Assembly: GCF_000716535.1 (NCBI RefSeq)
Contig: NZ_JNWV01000027.1
Location: 62,001 to 126,000 of the forward strand
DNA: 64,000 nt
DNA from: Streptomyces flaveolus
Lineage (GTDB): Bacteria > Actinomycetota > Actinomycetes > Streptomycetales > Streptomycetaceae
Reading direction: 5' to 3'
The notes beneath the pieces were generated by a model. The model was given only the letters and a program-made list of their open reading frames with translations. It ran no database searches and was not told the DNA's origin. Shown one piece after another: positions 8,384-15,641 of this stretch; position 1 is the first letter of the stretch; the number at the start of each line of letters is the position of its first letter. The translations under genes were made by a program, and so were the position numbers.

Positions 8384-9271
8384 ACCGCGAGCCCGATAGC
8401 AGTCAGCGCTCCGCGGGAGTCCCGGGGGCTCGGCACCGTCCAGGCCGCCCTCGGCGTGGTCGCCTTCTCGCTGACCTTCCCCTCGACCGCCTGGGGTCTG
8501 GAGAGCTTCGGTCCCTGGTCGCTGGTGGCGGTGCGCGGTGTCCTCGCCGCACTCGTGGCGGGCGGCTGTCTGCTGGCCCTGCGCGTACGGCTCCCGGCGC
8601 GGCGGCATCTCGCCGGGCTCGCCGTGGTGGCCGCCGGCGTGGTGCTCGGCTTCCCGATGCTGACCACGCTCGCGCTGCAGACGTCCACCACCGCCCACGC
8701 GGCCGTCGTGGTGGGCCTGCTGCCGCTGACCACGGCCGTGTTCTCGGCGCTGCGCACCGGCGCCCGGCCGTCCCGCCGGTTCTGGCTGGCGGCCGTGGCG
8801 GGCGCGGCGGCCGTGCTCGCCTTCACGGTCGCCCAGAGCGGCGGCGCGCTCACCGCGGCCGACGCGTATCTCTTCGGGGCGCTGCTGGTGTGCGCGGCCG
8901 GCTACACCGAGGGCGGCCGGCTGGCCCGGGTCATGCCGGGCTGGCAGGTCATCGGCTGGGCGCTGGTGCTGTGCCTGCCACTGACCCTGCCGGCCTCGGT
9001 GCTGGCGCTGTCGTACGAGCCGGTGCACCTGAGCGCGCACGGTGTCGCGGGCCTGCTGTGGGTGGCGCTCGGTTCGCAGTTCCTCGGGCTGCTCGTCTGG
9101 TACCGGGGGATGGCGGCCATCGGCATCCCCCGGGCCAGCCAGTTGCAGTTGGCTCAGCCCCTGCTCACACTGGTGTGGTCGGCGCTGCTGCTGGGCGAGC
9201 ACTTCACGGCGGCCGCTCCCCTGACCGCCGTCGCCGTGCTCGTGTGCATCGCCGTCACTCAGCGGTCGTGA
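8360..9271 (+). CDS. EamA/DMT-superfamily transporter (probable metabolite exporter)
   Basis: Protein of 303 residues with about ten membrane helices in two EamA repeats (about 25-150 and 165-300), typical of RhaT/YdcZ-like drug/metabolite exporters. The second repeat holds the conserved W-Y-R-G-M and ASQLQLAQPLLTLVWS segments. The ATG at 8360 has no ribosome site and lies 5 bases past a -10-like TACGCT. The position opposite a MocR regulator suggests export of an amino acid or related amine controlled by that regulator. Confidence 0.88.
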   Translation: MRTQSSATTASPIAVSAPRESRGLGTVQAALGVVAFSLTFPSTAWGLESFGPWSLVAVRGVLAALVAGGCLLALRVRLPARRHLAGLAVVAAGVVLGFPMLTTLALQTSTTAHAAVVVGLLPLTTAVFSALRTGARPSRRFWLAAVAGAAAVLAFTVAQSGGALTAADAYLFGALLVCAAGYTEGGRLARVMPGWQVIGWALVLCLPLTLPASVLALSYEPVHLSAHGVAGLLWVALGSQFLGLLVWYRGMAAIGIPRASQLQLAQPLLTLVWSALLLGEHFTAAAPLTAVAVLVCIAVTQRS

Positions 9272-9290
9272 TCGTGAGGAGGGCCTGTAG

Positions 9291-9488
9291 ATGCGCGCAT
9301 CCAAGGGCGACAAGCTGGTCCAGCACGGCAGGGTGGTGGGTCAGCACGACCACGTCTCGGAAGTCGTAGAAGTGCTCGGGCAGGAGGGCAGCCCGCCCTA
9401 CCGCGTCCGTTTCGAGGACGGGCACGAGGCGATCATGTCCCCCGGACCCGACTGCCAGGTCAAGCACAAGGACGAGCAACAGCAGTAG
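9291..9488 (+). CDS. DUF1918 domain protein
   Basis: Protein of 65 residues. It is almost wholly the DUF1918 SH3-like beta-barrel: GDKLVQHGRVVGQHDHVSEVVEVLG, then PYRVRFEDGHEAIMSPGPD. Its function is unknown. A GTGAGGAGGG site precedes the ATG. It lies 19 bp after the transporter and may be read through from it. Its TAG abuts the stop of the convergent glycosidase gene with no intervening base. Confidence 0.85.
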   Translation: MRASKGDKLVQHGRVVGQHDHVSEVVEVLGQEGSPPYRVRFEDGHEAIMSPGPDCQVKHKDEQQQ

Positions 9489-10769
9489 TCAGCGCGGTGG
9501 TTCCGCCGGCCCGCGGTAGTGGTCGGCGACCACCCGTGCCATCGCCCCGATCGGATCGGCCGCCAGGTCCGCCGCGGCGAAGAACACGTGCCCGCGCACC
9601 TGCGGGTACCGGGCGGCGAGGGTCAGGTGCCGGGACAGCTCGACCGGGTCCCGCCAGGCCGACGGCTGCCCGGCGGCGCCCGCCCGGTACAGGGCCTCGC
9701 CGATGTACAGACGCGTCGGGGTGCCCTCGGCGACCTCCGCCCACCAGGCCACGAGCCGGGCGTAGTCGGCGGCGGAGTAGCCGATGTGCCAGTAGAGCTG
9801 CGGCACGATGTAGTCGATCCAGTGGTTGCGGACCCAGGCCCGGGTGTCCGCGTACAGGTCGTCGTACGTCTCCACACCCGCCTGTGTGTCGGAGCCGCGG
9901 GCGTCGGTCGTCGCGTTGCGCCACACCCCGAACGGGCTGACCCCGAACCGGGTGCCGGGCCGGACCCGCTTGATGCCGGCGGCCATCTCCCGCACCAGGG
10001 TGTCGATGTTGTCCCGGCGCCAGGCCGCCCGGCCGGAGAAGGCCCCGCCGTAGCGGTCGTACGCGTCGTCGTCGTCGAAGGTCTGCCCGGCCTCCGGGTA
10101 GGGGTAGAAGTAGTCGTCGAAGTGGACGGCGTCGACCGGGTACCGGGCGACCGCGTCGAGCATCGCCCGCTGCACGAAGGCGCGGACCTGGGGCAGGCCG
10201 GGGTTGTAGTAGAGCCGGCCGCCGTACGGCACCACCCAGTCGGGGTGCTCGCGGGCCGGGTGCGAGGCGGCCAGCCGGCCGGGGTCGGTGTGCTGCGCGA
10301 TCCGGTACGGGTTGAACCAGGCGTGCAGCTCCAGGCCCCGGGCGTGCGCCTCCCGGACGGCCGTGCCGAGCGGATCCCAGCCCGGGTCCCTGCCCTGGGT
10401 GCCGGTGAGGTACTCGGACCAGGGTTCGTACGGCGACGGCCACAGCGCGTCGGCCGTGGGCCGCACCTGGAGGATCACCGTGTTGAGCCGGTCGCGGACC
10501 GCCCGGTCGAGGTGGGCGATCAGCTCCTTGCGCTGCGCGCTCGCCGTGAGACCGGTCCGCGAGGGCCAGTCCCGGTTGACGACGGTCGCGATCCAGACGC
10601 CCCGCATCCCGGCGCCCGCGCGTGAGGCGCGTCCGGAGGGGTGCGGGCCGGGAGCCGGACCGGCCCGGCCCGCTGCCGGGACCGCCGCGCCCCTCGTCGG
10701 CACACCCGGTACCGTCGCCAGCGTGGACAGCGCGCCCAGGGCCAGGGTTCGCCGCGACATGCGCCCCAT
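9489..10769 (-). CDS. Exported glycosyl hydrolase-like 10 (GHL10, DUF187/YddW-type) protein
   Basis: Protein of 426 residues. The N-terminus MSRRTLALGALSTLA has a twin-arginine-like export signal followed by a Pro/Ala linker. From about residue 55 the GHL10 TIM-barrel begins (MRGVWIATVVNRDWPS), with ELHAWFNPYRIA, AVHFDDYFYPYP and IDYIVPQLYWHIGYS as conserved strand ends. Relatives cleave glycans in the cell envelope; the substrate here is unknown. ATG 10769 is chosen because GGGGGTG precedes it; ATG 10760 also fits. Confidence 0.85.
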   Translation of the reverse strand: MGRMSRRTLALGALSTLATVPGVPTRGAAVPAAGRAGPAPGPHPSGRASRAGAGMRGVWIATVVNRDWPSRTGLTASAQRKELIAHLDRAVRDRLNTVILQVRPTADALWPSPYEPWSEYLTGTQGRDPGWDPLGTAVREAHARGLELHAWFNPYRIAQHTDPGRLAASHPAREHPDWVVPYGGRLYYNPGLPQVRAFVQRAMLDAVARYPVDAVHFDDYFYPYPEAGQTFDDDDAYDRYGGAFSGRAAWRRDNIDTLVREMAAGIKRVRPGTRFGVSPFGVWRNATTDARGSDTQAGVETYDDLYADTRAWVRNHWIDYIVPQLYWHIGYSAADYARLVAWWAEVAEGTPTRLYIGEALYRAGAAGQPSAWRDPVELSRHLTLAARYPQVRGHVFFAAADLAADPIGAMARVVADHYRGPAEPPR

Positions 10770-10940
10770 CGGCACACCCCCATACGCTCCGGATCCGCTC
10801 CGTCACGGATCGTTCCGCGGTTCAGGATGCCCCCACCCCGGCGATCGATCATCGATACTTGGCGGTAACGTGCACGATCGGAGCAGGCGCCGAACCCGGA
10901 GGTCTGCCAGCGAGCCGGAGAACTCAGCGAAGGGAACGAT

Positions 10941-11801
10941 GTGACCGACATCGAGCGCGTCGGAGTCGTGGGCTGCGGCCAGATGGGCGCGGGCATCGCC
11001 GAGGTGTGCGCCCGCTCGGGACTGGACGTGAAGGTCGCCGAGACCACCGGCGAGGCCCTGGAGATCGGCCGTACCCGGCTGTTCAACTCCCTGGCCAAGG
11101 CCGCCGAGCGCGGCAAGATCAGCGAGGAGGAGCGGGACGCCACCCAGGCGCGGCTGAGCTTCACCACCGACCTGGGCGAGTTCGCCGACCGGGACCTGGT
11201 GATCGAGGCCGTCGTCGAGAACGAGCAGGTGAAGACCGAGATCTTCCAGGTGCTCGACCATGTGGTCACCCGGCCGGACGCGATCCTGGCCTCCAACACC
11301 TCCTCGATCCCGCTGGTGAAGCTGGCGGTCGCCACCTCCCGCCCGGACCACGTGGTCGGCGTCCACTTCTTCAACCCGGCCCCGGTGCAGAAGCTGGTCG
11401 AGCTGATCCCGGCGCTCACCACCTCCGAGGGCACCCTCAGCCGCGCCCAGGTCTTCGCCGAGAAGGTGCTCGGCAAGCACGCCATCCGTGCCCAGGACCG
11501 CTCCGGGTTCGTGGTGAACGCGCTGCTGGTGCCGTACCTGCTGTCCGCGATCCGGATGTTCGAGTCGGGCATCGCGAGCCGTGAGGACATCGACAACGGC
11601 ATGGAGATGGGCTGTGCCCACCCGATGGGCCCGCTGAAGCTGTCCGACCTGATCGGCCTGGACACCATCGTCTCCATCGCCAACTCGATGTACGCCGAGT
11701 ACAAGGAGCCGCTGTACGCCGCTCCCCCGCTGCTCCAGCGCATGGTGGAGGCGGGCCGGCTCGGCCGGAAGACCGGCTCCGGCTTCTACACGTACGGCTG
11801 A
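10941..11801 (+). CDS. 3-hydroxybutyryl-CoA dehydrogenase
   Basis: Protein of 286 residues. The N-terminal Rossmann domain has GCGQMGAGIAE for NAD(P). The active-site region FFNPAPVQKLVELIP contains the conserved H-F-F-N-P, and the C-terminal dimer domain reads DRSGFVVNALLVPYL. It interconverts acetoacetyl-CoA and 3-hydroxybutyryl-CoA in the cytoplasm, for butyrate/PHB metabolism or the ethylmalonyl-CoA route that feeds polyketide extender units. GTG 10941 follows a GAAGGGAAC site. A strong hairpin follows the stop, so it is probably monocistronic. Confidence 0.93.
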   Translation: MTDIERVGVVGCGQMGAGIAEVCARSGLDVKVAETTGEALEIGRTRLFNSLAKAAERGKISEEERDATQARLSFTTDLGEFADRDLVIEAVVENEQVKTEIFQVLDHVVTRPDAILASNTSSIPLVKLAVATSRPDHVVGVHFFNPAPVQKLVELIPALTTSEGTLSRAQVFAEKVLGKHAIRAQDRSGFVVNALLVPYLLSAIRMFESGIASREDIDNGMEMGCAHPMGPLKLSDLIGLDTIVSIANSMYAEYKEPLYAAPPLLQRMVEAGRLGRKTGSGFYTYG

Positions 11802-11821
11802 TTACGAAGAGCGACGCCCGC

Positions 11822-11852
11822 GGGCCCGGCACCGGATTTCGGTGCCGGGCCC
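11822..11852 (+). terminator. Hairpin terminator after the dehydrogenase gene
   Basis: GGGCCCGGCACCG (11822-11834) pairs perfectly with CGGTGCCGGGCCC (11840-11852) across a 5-base loop, 20 bases after the stop, and is followed by ATCTGTTT. Confidence 0.8.
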
Positions 11853-11929
11853 ATCTGTTTCACACACCGTGTGCGCGCCGGGCACGCATATGCCCTTCGC
11901 ACACGCTCCCCACGCGCCCACCAGGCGAG

Positions 11930-11959
11930 TTGACTCTGCATGCGCATGCAAGGGATGCG
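11930..11959 (+). promoter_or_regulatory. Promoter with embedded 14-bp palindrome
   Basis: TTGACT (11930-11935) is a good -35; GATGCG (11954-11959) is a possible -10 at 18 bp. Between them lies the perfect palindrome TGCATGCGCATGCA (11937-11950), positioned to block polymerase if bound. A weaker dyad CACAC-ACC-GTGTG is at 11861-11873. Confidence 0.45.
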
Positions 11960-11995
11960 GAACCATCCATTTCGACTACAGAGGGGAGCGGACCC

Positions 11996-12256
11996 GTGAC
12001 CGCCGATCAGGAGCATCCCGTGGTCCATGGAGAACTCGCAGAGTTACGGCGCCGCCTCGACGTGGCCTACGCCCGTGTCGAGGGAGGACTGGCGCTGCTG
12101 CGTCACCGTACCGAGGAGACCGCCAAGGAACTGGACGAGCTGAACTCCCGGATGGCCTCGCTGGAACACGCACGCTGGCCGCTGCCCTCGCTCGCCGCGC
12201 TGACCGCGCTCGGTGCGCTCGTGGTGACGGTCTGGCAGGCGCTGGCGGCCCACTAG
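11996..12256 (+). CDS. Small coiled-coil protein with C-terminal membrane anchor; contains a TTA codon
   Basis: Protein of 86 residues. Residues 12-58 form a Leu/Glu/Arg heptad-rich helix (GELAELRRRL, ALLRHRTEETAKELDELNSRM) and residues 66-84 a single membrane helix, giving a tail-anchored topology. Codon 17 is TTA (12044-12046), the rare leucine codon read by the bldA tRNA, so translation should depend on bldA during development. GTG 11996 follows GAGGGGAG. The palindromic promoter upstream suggests tight control. No family is recognised. Confidence 0.75.
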   Translation: MTADQEHPVVHGELAELRRRLDVAYARVEGGLALLRHRTEETAKELDELNSRMASLEHARWPLPSLAALTALGALVVTVWQALAAH

Positions 12257-12264
12257 CCGCCGGC

Positions 12265-12804
12265 TCACTGACCTTCGGCAAGCCTGAGGTGGTGCAGCAG
12301 GAGTAACGCGGCCGCCATGTTGGCGGCCGGGACCTCCCCACGGGCGATCAGGTCGGGGACGAGTTTCAGGGGAACCCATTCCCGCCGGTCCGACTCGAAG
12401 TCGTCCACGGGGTGCCCGACGTACTCGCCCCGGTCGGACCAGTAGACGTGGTGCCGGGCGTCGGTGAGGCCGTTGGACGGCTCCACGCTCATGAGGTGGT
12501 GCAGGGGCCCCGGCCGCCAGCCGGTCTCCTCCTCCAGTTCCCTGGCCGCCGCGCTCGCGATGTCCTCGCCGTCCTCGACGACGCCCGCGGCCAGCTCCCA
12601 GCCCCAGCTGTCGGTGATGAAGCGGTGCCGCCACAGCAGCAGCACCTCGTTCGCCTCGTTGACGACCGTGGCCACGGCCACGGGGCGCAGCCGGATGAGG
12701 AAGTGGTCGAGGTGCCGGCCGTCCGGCAGCTCGACATCCGCGAGATTGACGCTGAACCAGCGGTTCGCATACACGGTTTGTTCGCTTTGTTTCGTCCACT
12801 GCAC
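12265..12804 (-). CDS. NUDIX hydrolase
   Basis: Protein of 179 residues with a complete Nudix box, G-x5-E-x7-REL-x-EE-x-GW (GVVEDGEDIAS, then RELEEETGW) near residues 70-95. It hydrolyses a nucleoside diphosphate linked to another moiety. The long N-terminal beta segment (ANRWFSVNLADVELPDGRHLDHF) is like the ADP-ribose/ADP-sugar subgroup. GTG 12804 is chosen because GGAAGGTGG precedes it; an upstream inframe ATG lacks such a site. It lies 65 bp downstream of the TPR regulator. Confidence 0.87.
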   Translation of the reverse strand: MQWTKQSEQTVYANRWFSVNLADVELPDGRHLDHFLIRLRPVAVATVVNEANEVLLLWRHRFITDSWGWELAAGVVEDGEDIASAAARELEEETGWRPGPLHHLMSVEPSNGLTDARHHVYWSDRGEYVGHPVDDFESDRREWVPLKLVPDLIARGEVPAANMAAALLLLHHLRLAEGQ

Positions 12805-12869
12805 GGTTCTGCCACCTTCCGCCGAGTAAGTGGCAATATCGCAGCAGGGACGGTGCACCTACAGGGGGC

Positions 12870-14210
12870 CTACAGCGGTACGCGCAGTGCCCCGTCGATG
12901 AGTTCGGCGGCTTCGGCGGTGCCGGCCGAGCCGCATCGCACCAGGTGCTCGCGTACCGCGCGCAGTCTGTCGCGCAGCCGCTGGGACTCCATTCCCCGTG
13001 CCTGCTCCGCCATCCGCACGGCGGTGACGACGGCCTTGTCGGCGTTGCCCTGGCGCAGTTCGATGGTGCTGAGCATGGCCAGCCGGTGCACCCTCCCCCG
13101 GTCGTGGGCCGGGTTGTCGACGGCCGCCGCCGCGTGCTCCCGGGCGGCGGCGAGTTCCCCGAGGCTCAGCAGCGCCTCGGCCACCTGCACGTTGACCAGC
13201 CCCGGCTGCACGTACCCGGTCTCGTCGGGCTCGTGGCCCCGCCGGATCCGCTCGGCCGCCGTCTCCGCCCGCCGGATGCAGGACAGCGCGCTGCCGCTGT
13301 CCCCGAGGTGCGCGTACGCCTTGGCCTGCATCGCGTAGAGGTCGGAGGCGAGCGCCGGGGTGATGTGCCGGCCGGCGGCGCGCAGCGCGGCCTCGGCGAA
13401 GGCGACGGCCTGCCGGTACTCCCGCATGAACAGCGACTGGTTGACCAGCAGCGCGATGACGTACGCCCCAAGGCCCCGGTCCCCGCTGGCCTTTGCCAGC
13501 CGCAGCGCCTGGTGGAAGTAGCGCTGGGCGAGCCCGTGCGCGTCGGAGTCGTACGCGCAGATGCCCGCGATCGCCACCAGCCCGCCCGTGGCGCGGTGCA
13601 GTTGGCGGCCGGTGGCATCGGTGTAGCTGCCGCGCAGCAGCGGCGCGGCCTCGGCGTTGAGGAACCCGACGATCCGCGTCCGCGTCGCGATACCGCCGGC
13701 CTTGCGGTACATCTGCTCGTAGTGCGTCCGGGCGGCGCGCAGCATCTCGATGTCGGCCGTGGTGACCCGGTGCCGGCCGCCACGGGAGACGTCGACGTCC
13801 TCGGGCGGGTTCTCCCACTCCCACACCGGCATCACCGCCGGGGTCCCGGTGACGGCCGGGGCGCCCAGCACATGGGGCCGCTGCTGTTCGTCCGAACGCC
13901 ACAGCGCGGTGGCCCGCTCCACGAACCCGCCCAGCGAACCGGCGTGCGGGGTGCTGGGCTCGCCGGGCACCCCGAGCCCGATGTCGTCGAGCGTGACGGG
14001 CCGCTGCAGCCGTCCCGCGAGCACCTCGCAGATCAGGTCCGGCACCTGTCCCCGGGGCCGCTGGCCCTTCAACCAGCGTGCCACGGCGGTGTGTTCGTAC
14101 CGCAGCGCGAGTCCGCGGGCGCGGCCCGCCTGGTTGACGTGGGCGGCGAGGCCGGCGTGCGAGATCCCCGCCTCGTCCAGGATGGCGTCGAGCAGAGTGT
14201 TGGGCTGCAT
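12870..14210 (-). CDS. NsdA-like transcriptional regulator (N-terminal HTH, TPR repeats)
   Basis: Protein of 446 residues. The N-terminal helix-turn-helix-like domain (about 10-75: ISHAGLAAHVNQAGRARG, TAVARWLKGQRPRG, VTLDDIGLG) and the long TPR-type alpha-helical remainder (about 150-440) match the Streptomyces family that includes NsdA, a negative regulator of sporulation and antibiotics. It has no kinase or receiver domain; regulation is probably by protein or peptide binding to the TPRs. The 19-bp palindrome 47 bp upstream of the ATG suggests autoregulation. Confidence 0.85.
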   Translation of the reverse strand: MQPNTLLDAILDEAGISHAGLAAHVNQAGRARGLALRYEHTAVARWLKGQRPRGQVPDLICEVLAGRLQRPVTLDDIGLGVPGEPSTPHAGSLGGFVERATALWRSDEQQRPHVLGAPAVTGTPAVMPVWEWENPPEDVDVSRGGRHRVTTADIEMLRAARTHYEQMYRKAGGIATRTRIVGFLNAEAAPLLRGSYTDATGRQLHRATGGLVAIAGICAYDSDAHGLAQRYFHQALRLAKASGDRGLGAYVIALLVNQSLFMREYRQAVAFAEAALRAAGRHITPALASDLYAMQAKAYAHLGDSGSALSCIRRAETAAERIRRGHEPDETGYVQPGLVNVQVAEALLSLGELAAAREHAAAAVDNPAHDRGRVHRLAMLSTIELRQGNADKAVVTAVRMAEQARGMESQRLRDRLRAVREHLVRCGSAGTAEAAELIDGALRVPL

Positions 14211-14256
14211 GGAATGCCCCCCGAGTGGCCTGGTGCGGTCAGCGTAGTGGCTCCGC

Positions 14257-14275
14257 GTTCACACGGGGTGTGAAC
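14257..14275. promoter_or_regulatory. 19-bp palindrome upstream of the TPR regulator
   Basis: GTTCACACGGGGTGTGAAC has perfect 8-bp arms around a 3-base centre. On the minus strand it lies just upstream of a -10-like TACGCT (14241-14246), so it would overlap the -35 region of the NsdA-like gene. Confidence 0.5.
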
Positions 14276-14352
14276 CGAGTGCCCGTATCCGCGGCGTACG
14301 CGCGCTGTCGCGGAGCGTGTCGATCCGGTTGACTGAGATGCCTCGCAAGAGG

Positions 14353-14398
14353 CCGGCCAAGCCGCCGGCTCCCCCTCGAACGACGGCGGCTTGGCCGG
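14353..14398 (-). terminator. Hairpin terminator after the SpoIIE-type phosphatase gene
   Basis: CCGGCCAAGCCGCCG (14353-14367) pairs with CGGCGGCTTGGCCGG (14384-14398), a perfect 15-bp stem with a 16-base loop, 12 bases beyond the phosphatase stop. Confidence 0.75.
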
Positions 14399-14410
14399 GG
14401 GCCACGGGGC

Positions 14411-15475
14411 CTAGCGGTACGTCGTCGGCTGCGGGTGCGTCAGGGCCGAGTGCGTGGTTCCCGGGGAGTTGCGGGGTGCCCCTCTTCGGCCGTTCCGCAG
14501 GACCAGTACCGCGACGTCGTCCGTCGTCCTGCCGACCGTGTGGCGCAGGAGACCCGTGAAGAGGGCACGCAGGACCGCCTGGGGCGGGACCGGGTGGTCG
14601 CGTACGGCCTCGCGCAAGGCGTCCGGCAGCGAGAAGAACCGGCCCTGGCCGTCCCGCGCGTCCTCCGCCCCGTCCGTGAAGAGCACGAGGGACTCCCCCG
14701 GATGCAGTGGGCCGCAGGACAGGACGTCCAGCTCCGTCGGCAGCGGAAACGGTCCCAGCGGCGGAAGGGGGTCCCCGCAGGCCAACTGCTCGACCCCGGT
14801 TCCCCTGAGCGCGTACGGCCACGGATGCCCGCAGTTGAGGACGCGCAGTTCGCCGTCCCTGCCGATCTCCAGGAGGAGCACGGTCACGAACTCCTCGGCG
14901 ACCGGGTTGTCCGAGTCGGCGGGGCCGTTCGCGGGGTGCTCGGCGCGGGCGCGTTCGCGCAGGTGGCGGGCGAGTGCGCGGTCCAGCCTGCGGAGCACGC
15001 GGCCGAGTTCGGGCTCGTCGTGGGCGGCCTCGCGGAAACTGCCGAGGAGGGCGGCGACGGTGCCGAGGGCGGCCAGACCGTGCCCCCGTACGTCCCCCAT
15101 CACCACCCGGACCCCGTGTTCCGTGGCGATGGCCTCGTACAGGTCGCCGCCGACGCTCGCACCCCGGTCTGCGGAGAGCTGCGCGGCGGCGACGTCGATC
15201 CCCTCGAGTCGTGGCGGCAGCGGACGCAGGACGACGTTCTGCGCGGCGTTCGCCGCCCGCCGGGCGAGCCGCAGCTCCCGCAGCAGGGAGCGGCGGACAT
15301 GGACTATGAGGCCGGTGCCGACGGCGAAGAACACGGCACTGGTGACGATGCGGGCCCCGAGCCCGTTCTGCTGGGCGAGCGGGCAGCCGAACTTGTAGCC
15401 GACCGCGACGGCTCCCCAGACCGTGGGCAGTACGGCTGCCCGCCCGGTGGGCGCCCGTGCCTTGATGCGGATCAT
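14411..15475 (-). CDS. Membrane-associated PP2C (SpoIIE/RsbU-type) serine phosphatase
   Basis: Protein of 354 residues. An N-terminal hydrophobic region (about 20-65, with WGAVAVGYKFG and IVTSAVFFAVGTGLIVHV) gives one or two membrane helices. The SpoIIE phosphatase domain fills about 95-330, with metal ligands in GASVGGDLYE, MGDVRGHGLAA and FTDGAEDARD. Such enzymes dephosphorylate anti-anti-sigma factors; no such partner is adjacent. The ATG at 15475 is the most conservative start; ATG 15553 or GTG 15580 would extend the protein through the hairpin at 15508-15541. Confidence 0.85.
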   Translation of the reverse strand: MIRIKARAPTGRAAVLPTVWGAVAVGYKFGCPLAQQNGLGARIVTSAVFFAVGTGLIVHVRRSLLRELRLARRAANAAQNVVLRPLPPRLEGIDVAAAQLSADRGASVGGDLYEAIATEHGVRVVMGDVRGHGLAALGTVAALLGSFREAAHDEPELGRVLRRLDRALARHLRERARAEHPANGPADSDNPVAEEFVTVLLLEIGRDGELRVLNCGHPWPYALRGTGVEQLACGDPLPPLGPFPLPTELDVLSCGPLHPGESLVLFTDGAEDARDGQGRFFSLPDALREAVRDHPVPPQAVLRALFTGLLRHTVGRTTDDVAVLVLRNGRRGAPRNSPGTTHSALTHPQPTTYR

Positions 15476-15507
15476 GCCTCTGGTCCCCCATGTGGGTCCT
15501 GACAGAG

Positions 15508-15541
15508 GAATCGGACCGACCCCGAAAGGCCGGTCCGATTC
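15508..15541 (-). terminator. Hairpin downstream of pheT
   Basis: GAATCGGACCG (15508-15518) pairs perfectly with CGGTCCGATTC (15531-15541), with a 12-base loop, about 100 bp beyond the pheT stop and just before the phosphatase ATG. It may end pheST transcription or shape the phosphatase leader. No T-run follows. Confidence 0.5.
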
Positions 15542-15641
15542 TGTCGACGGCATGACCCGGGCGGGGAGGATCACCCTCACTTCCCACCCGAATGAGTGAG
15601 TCCCCGCCGGTCAACCCGCATTTATGCGGCTTGCGGAGGCG

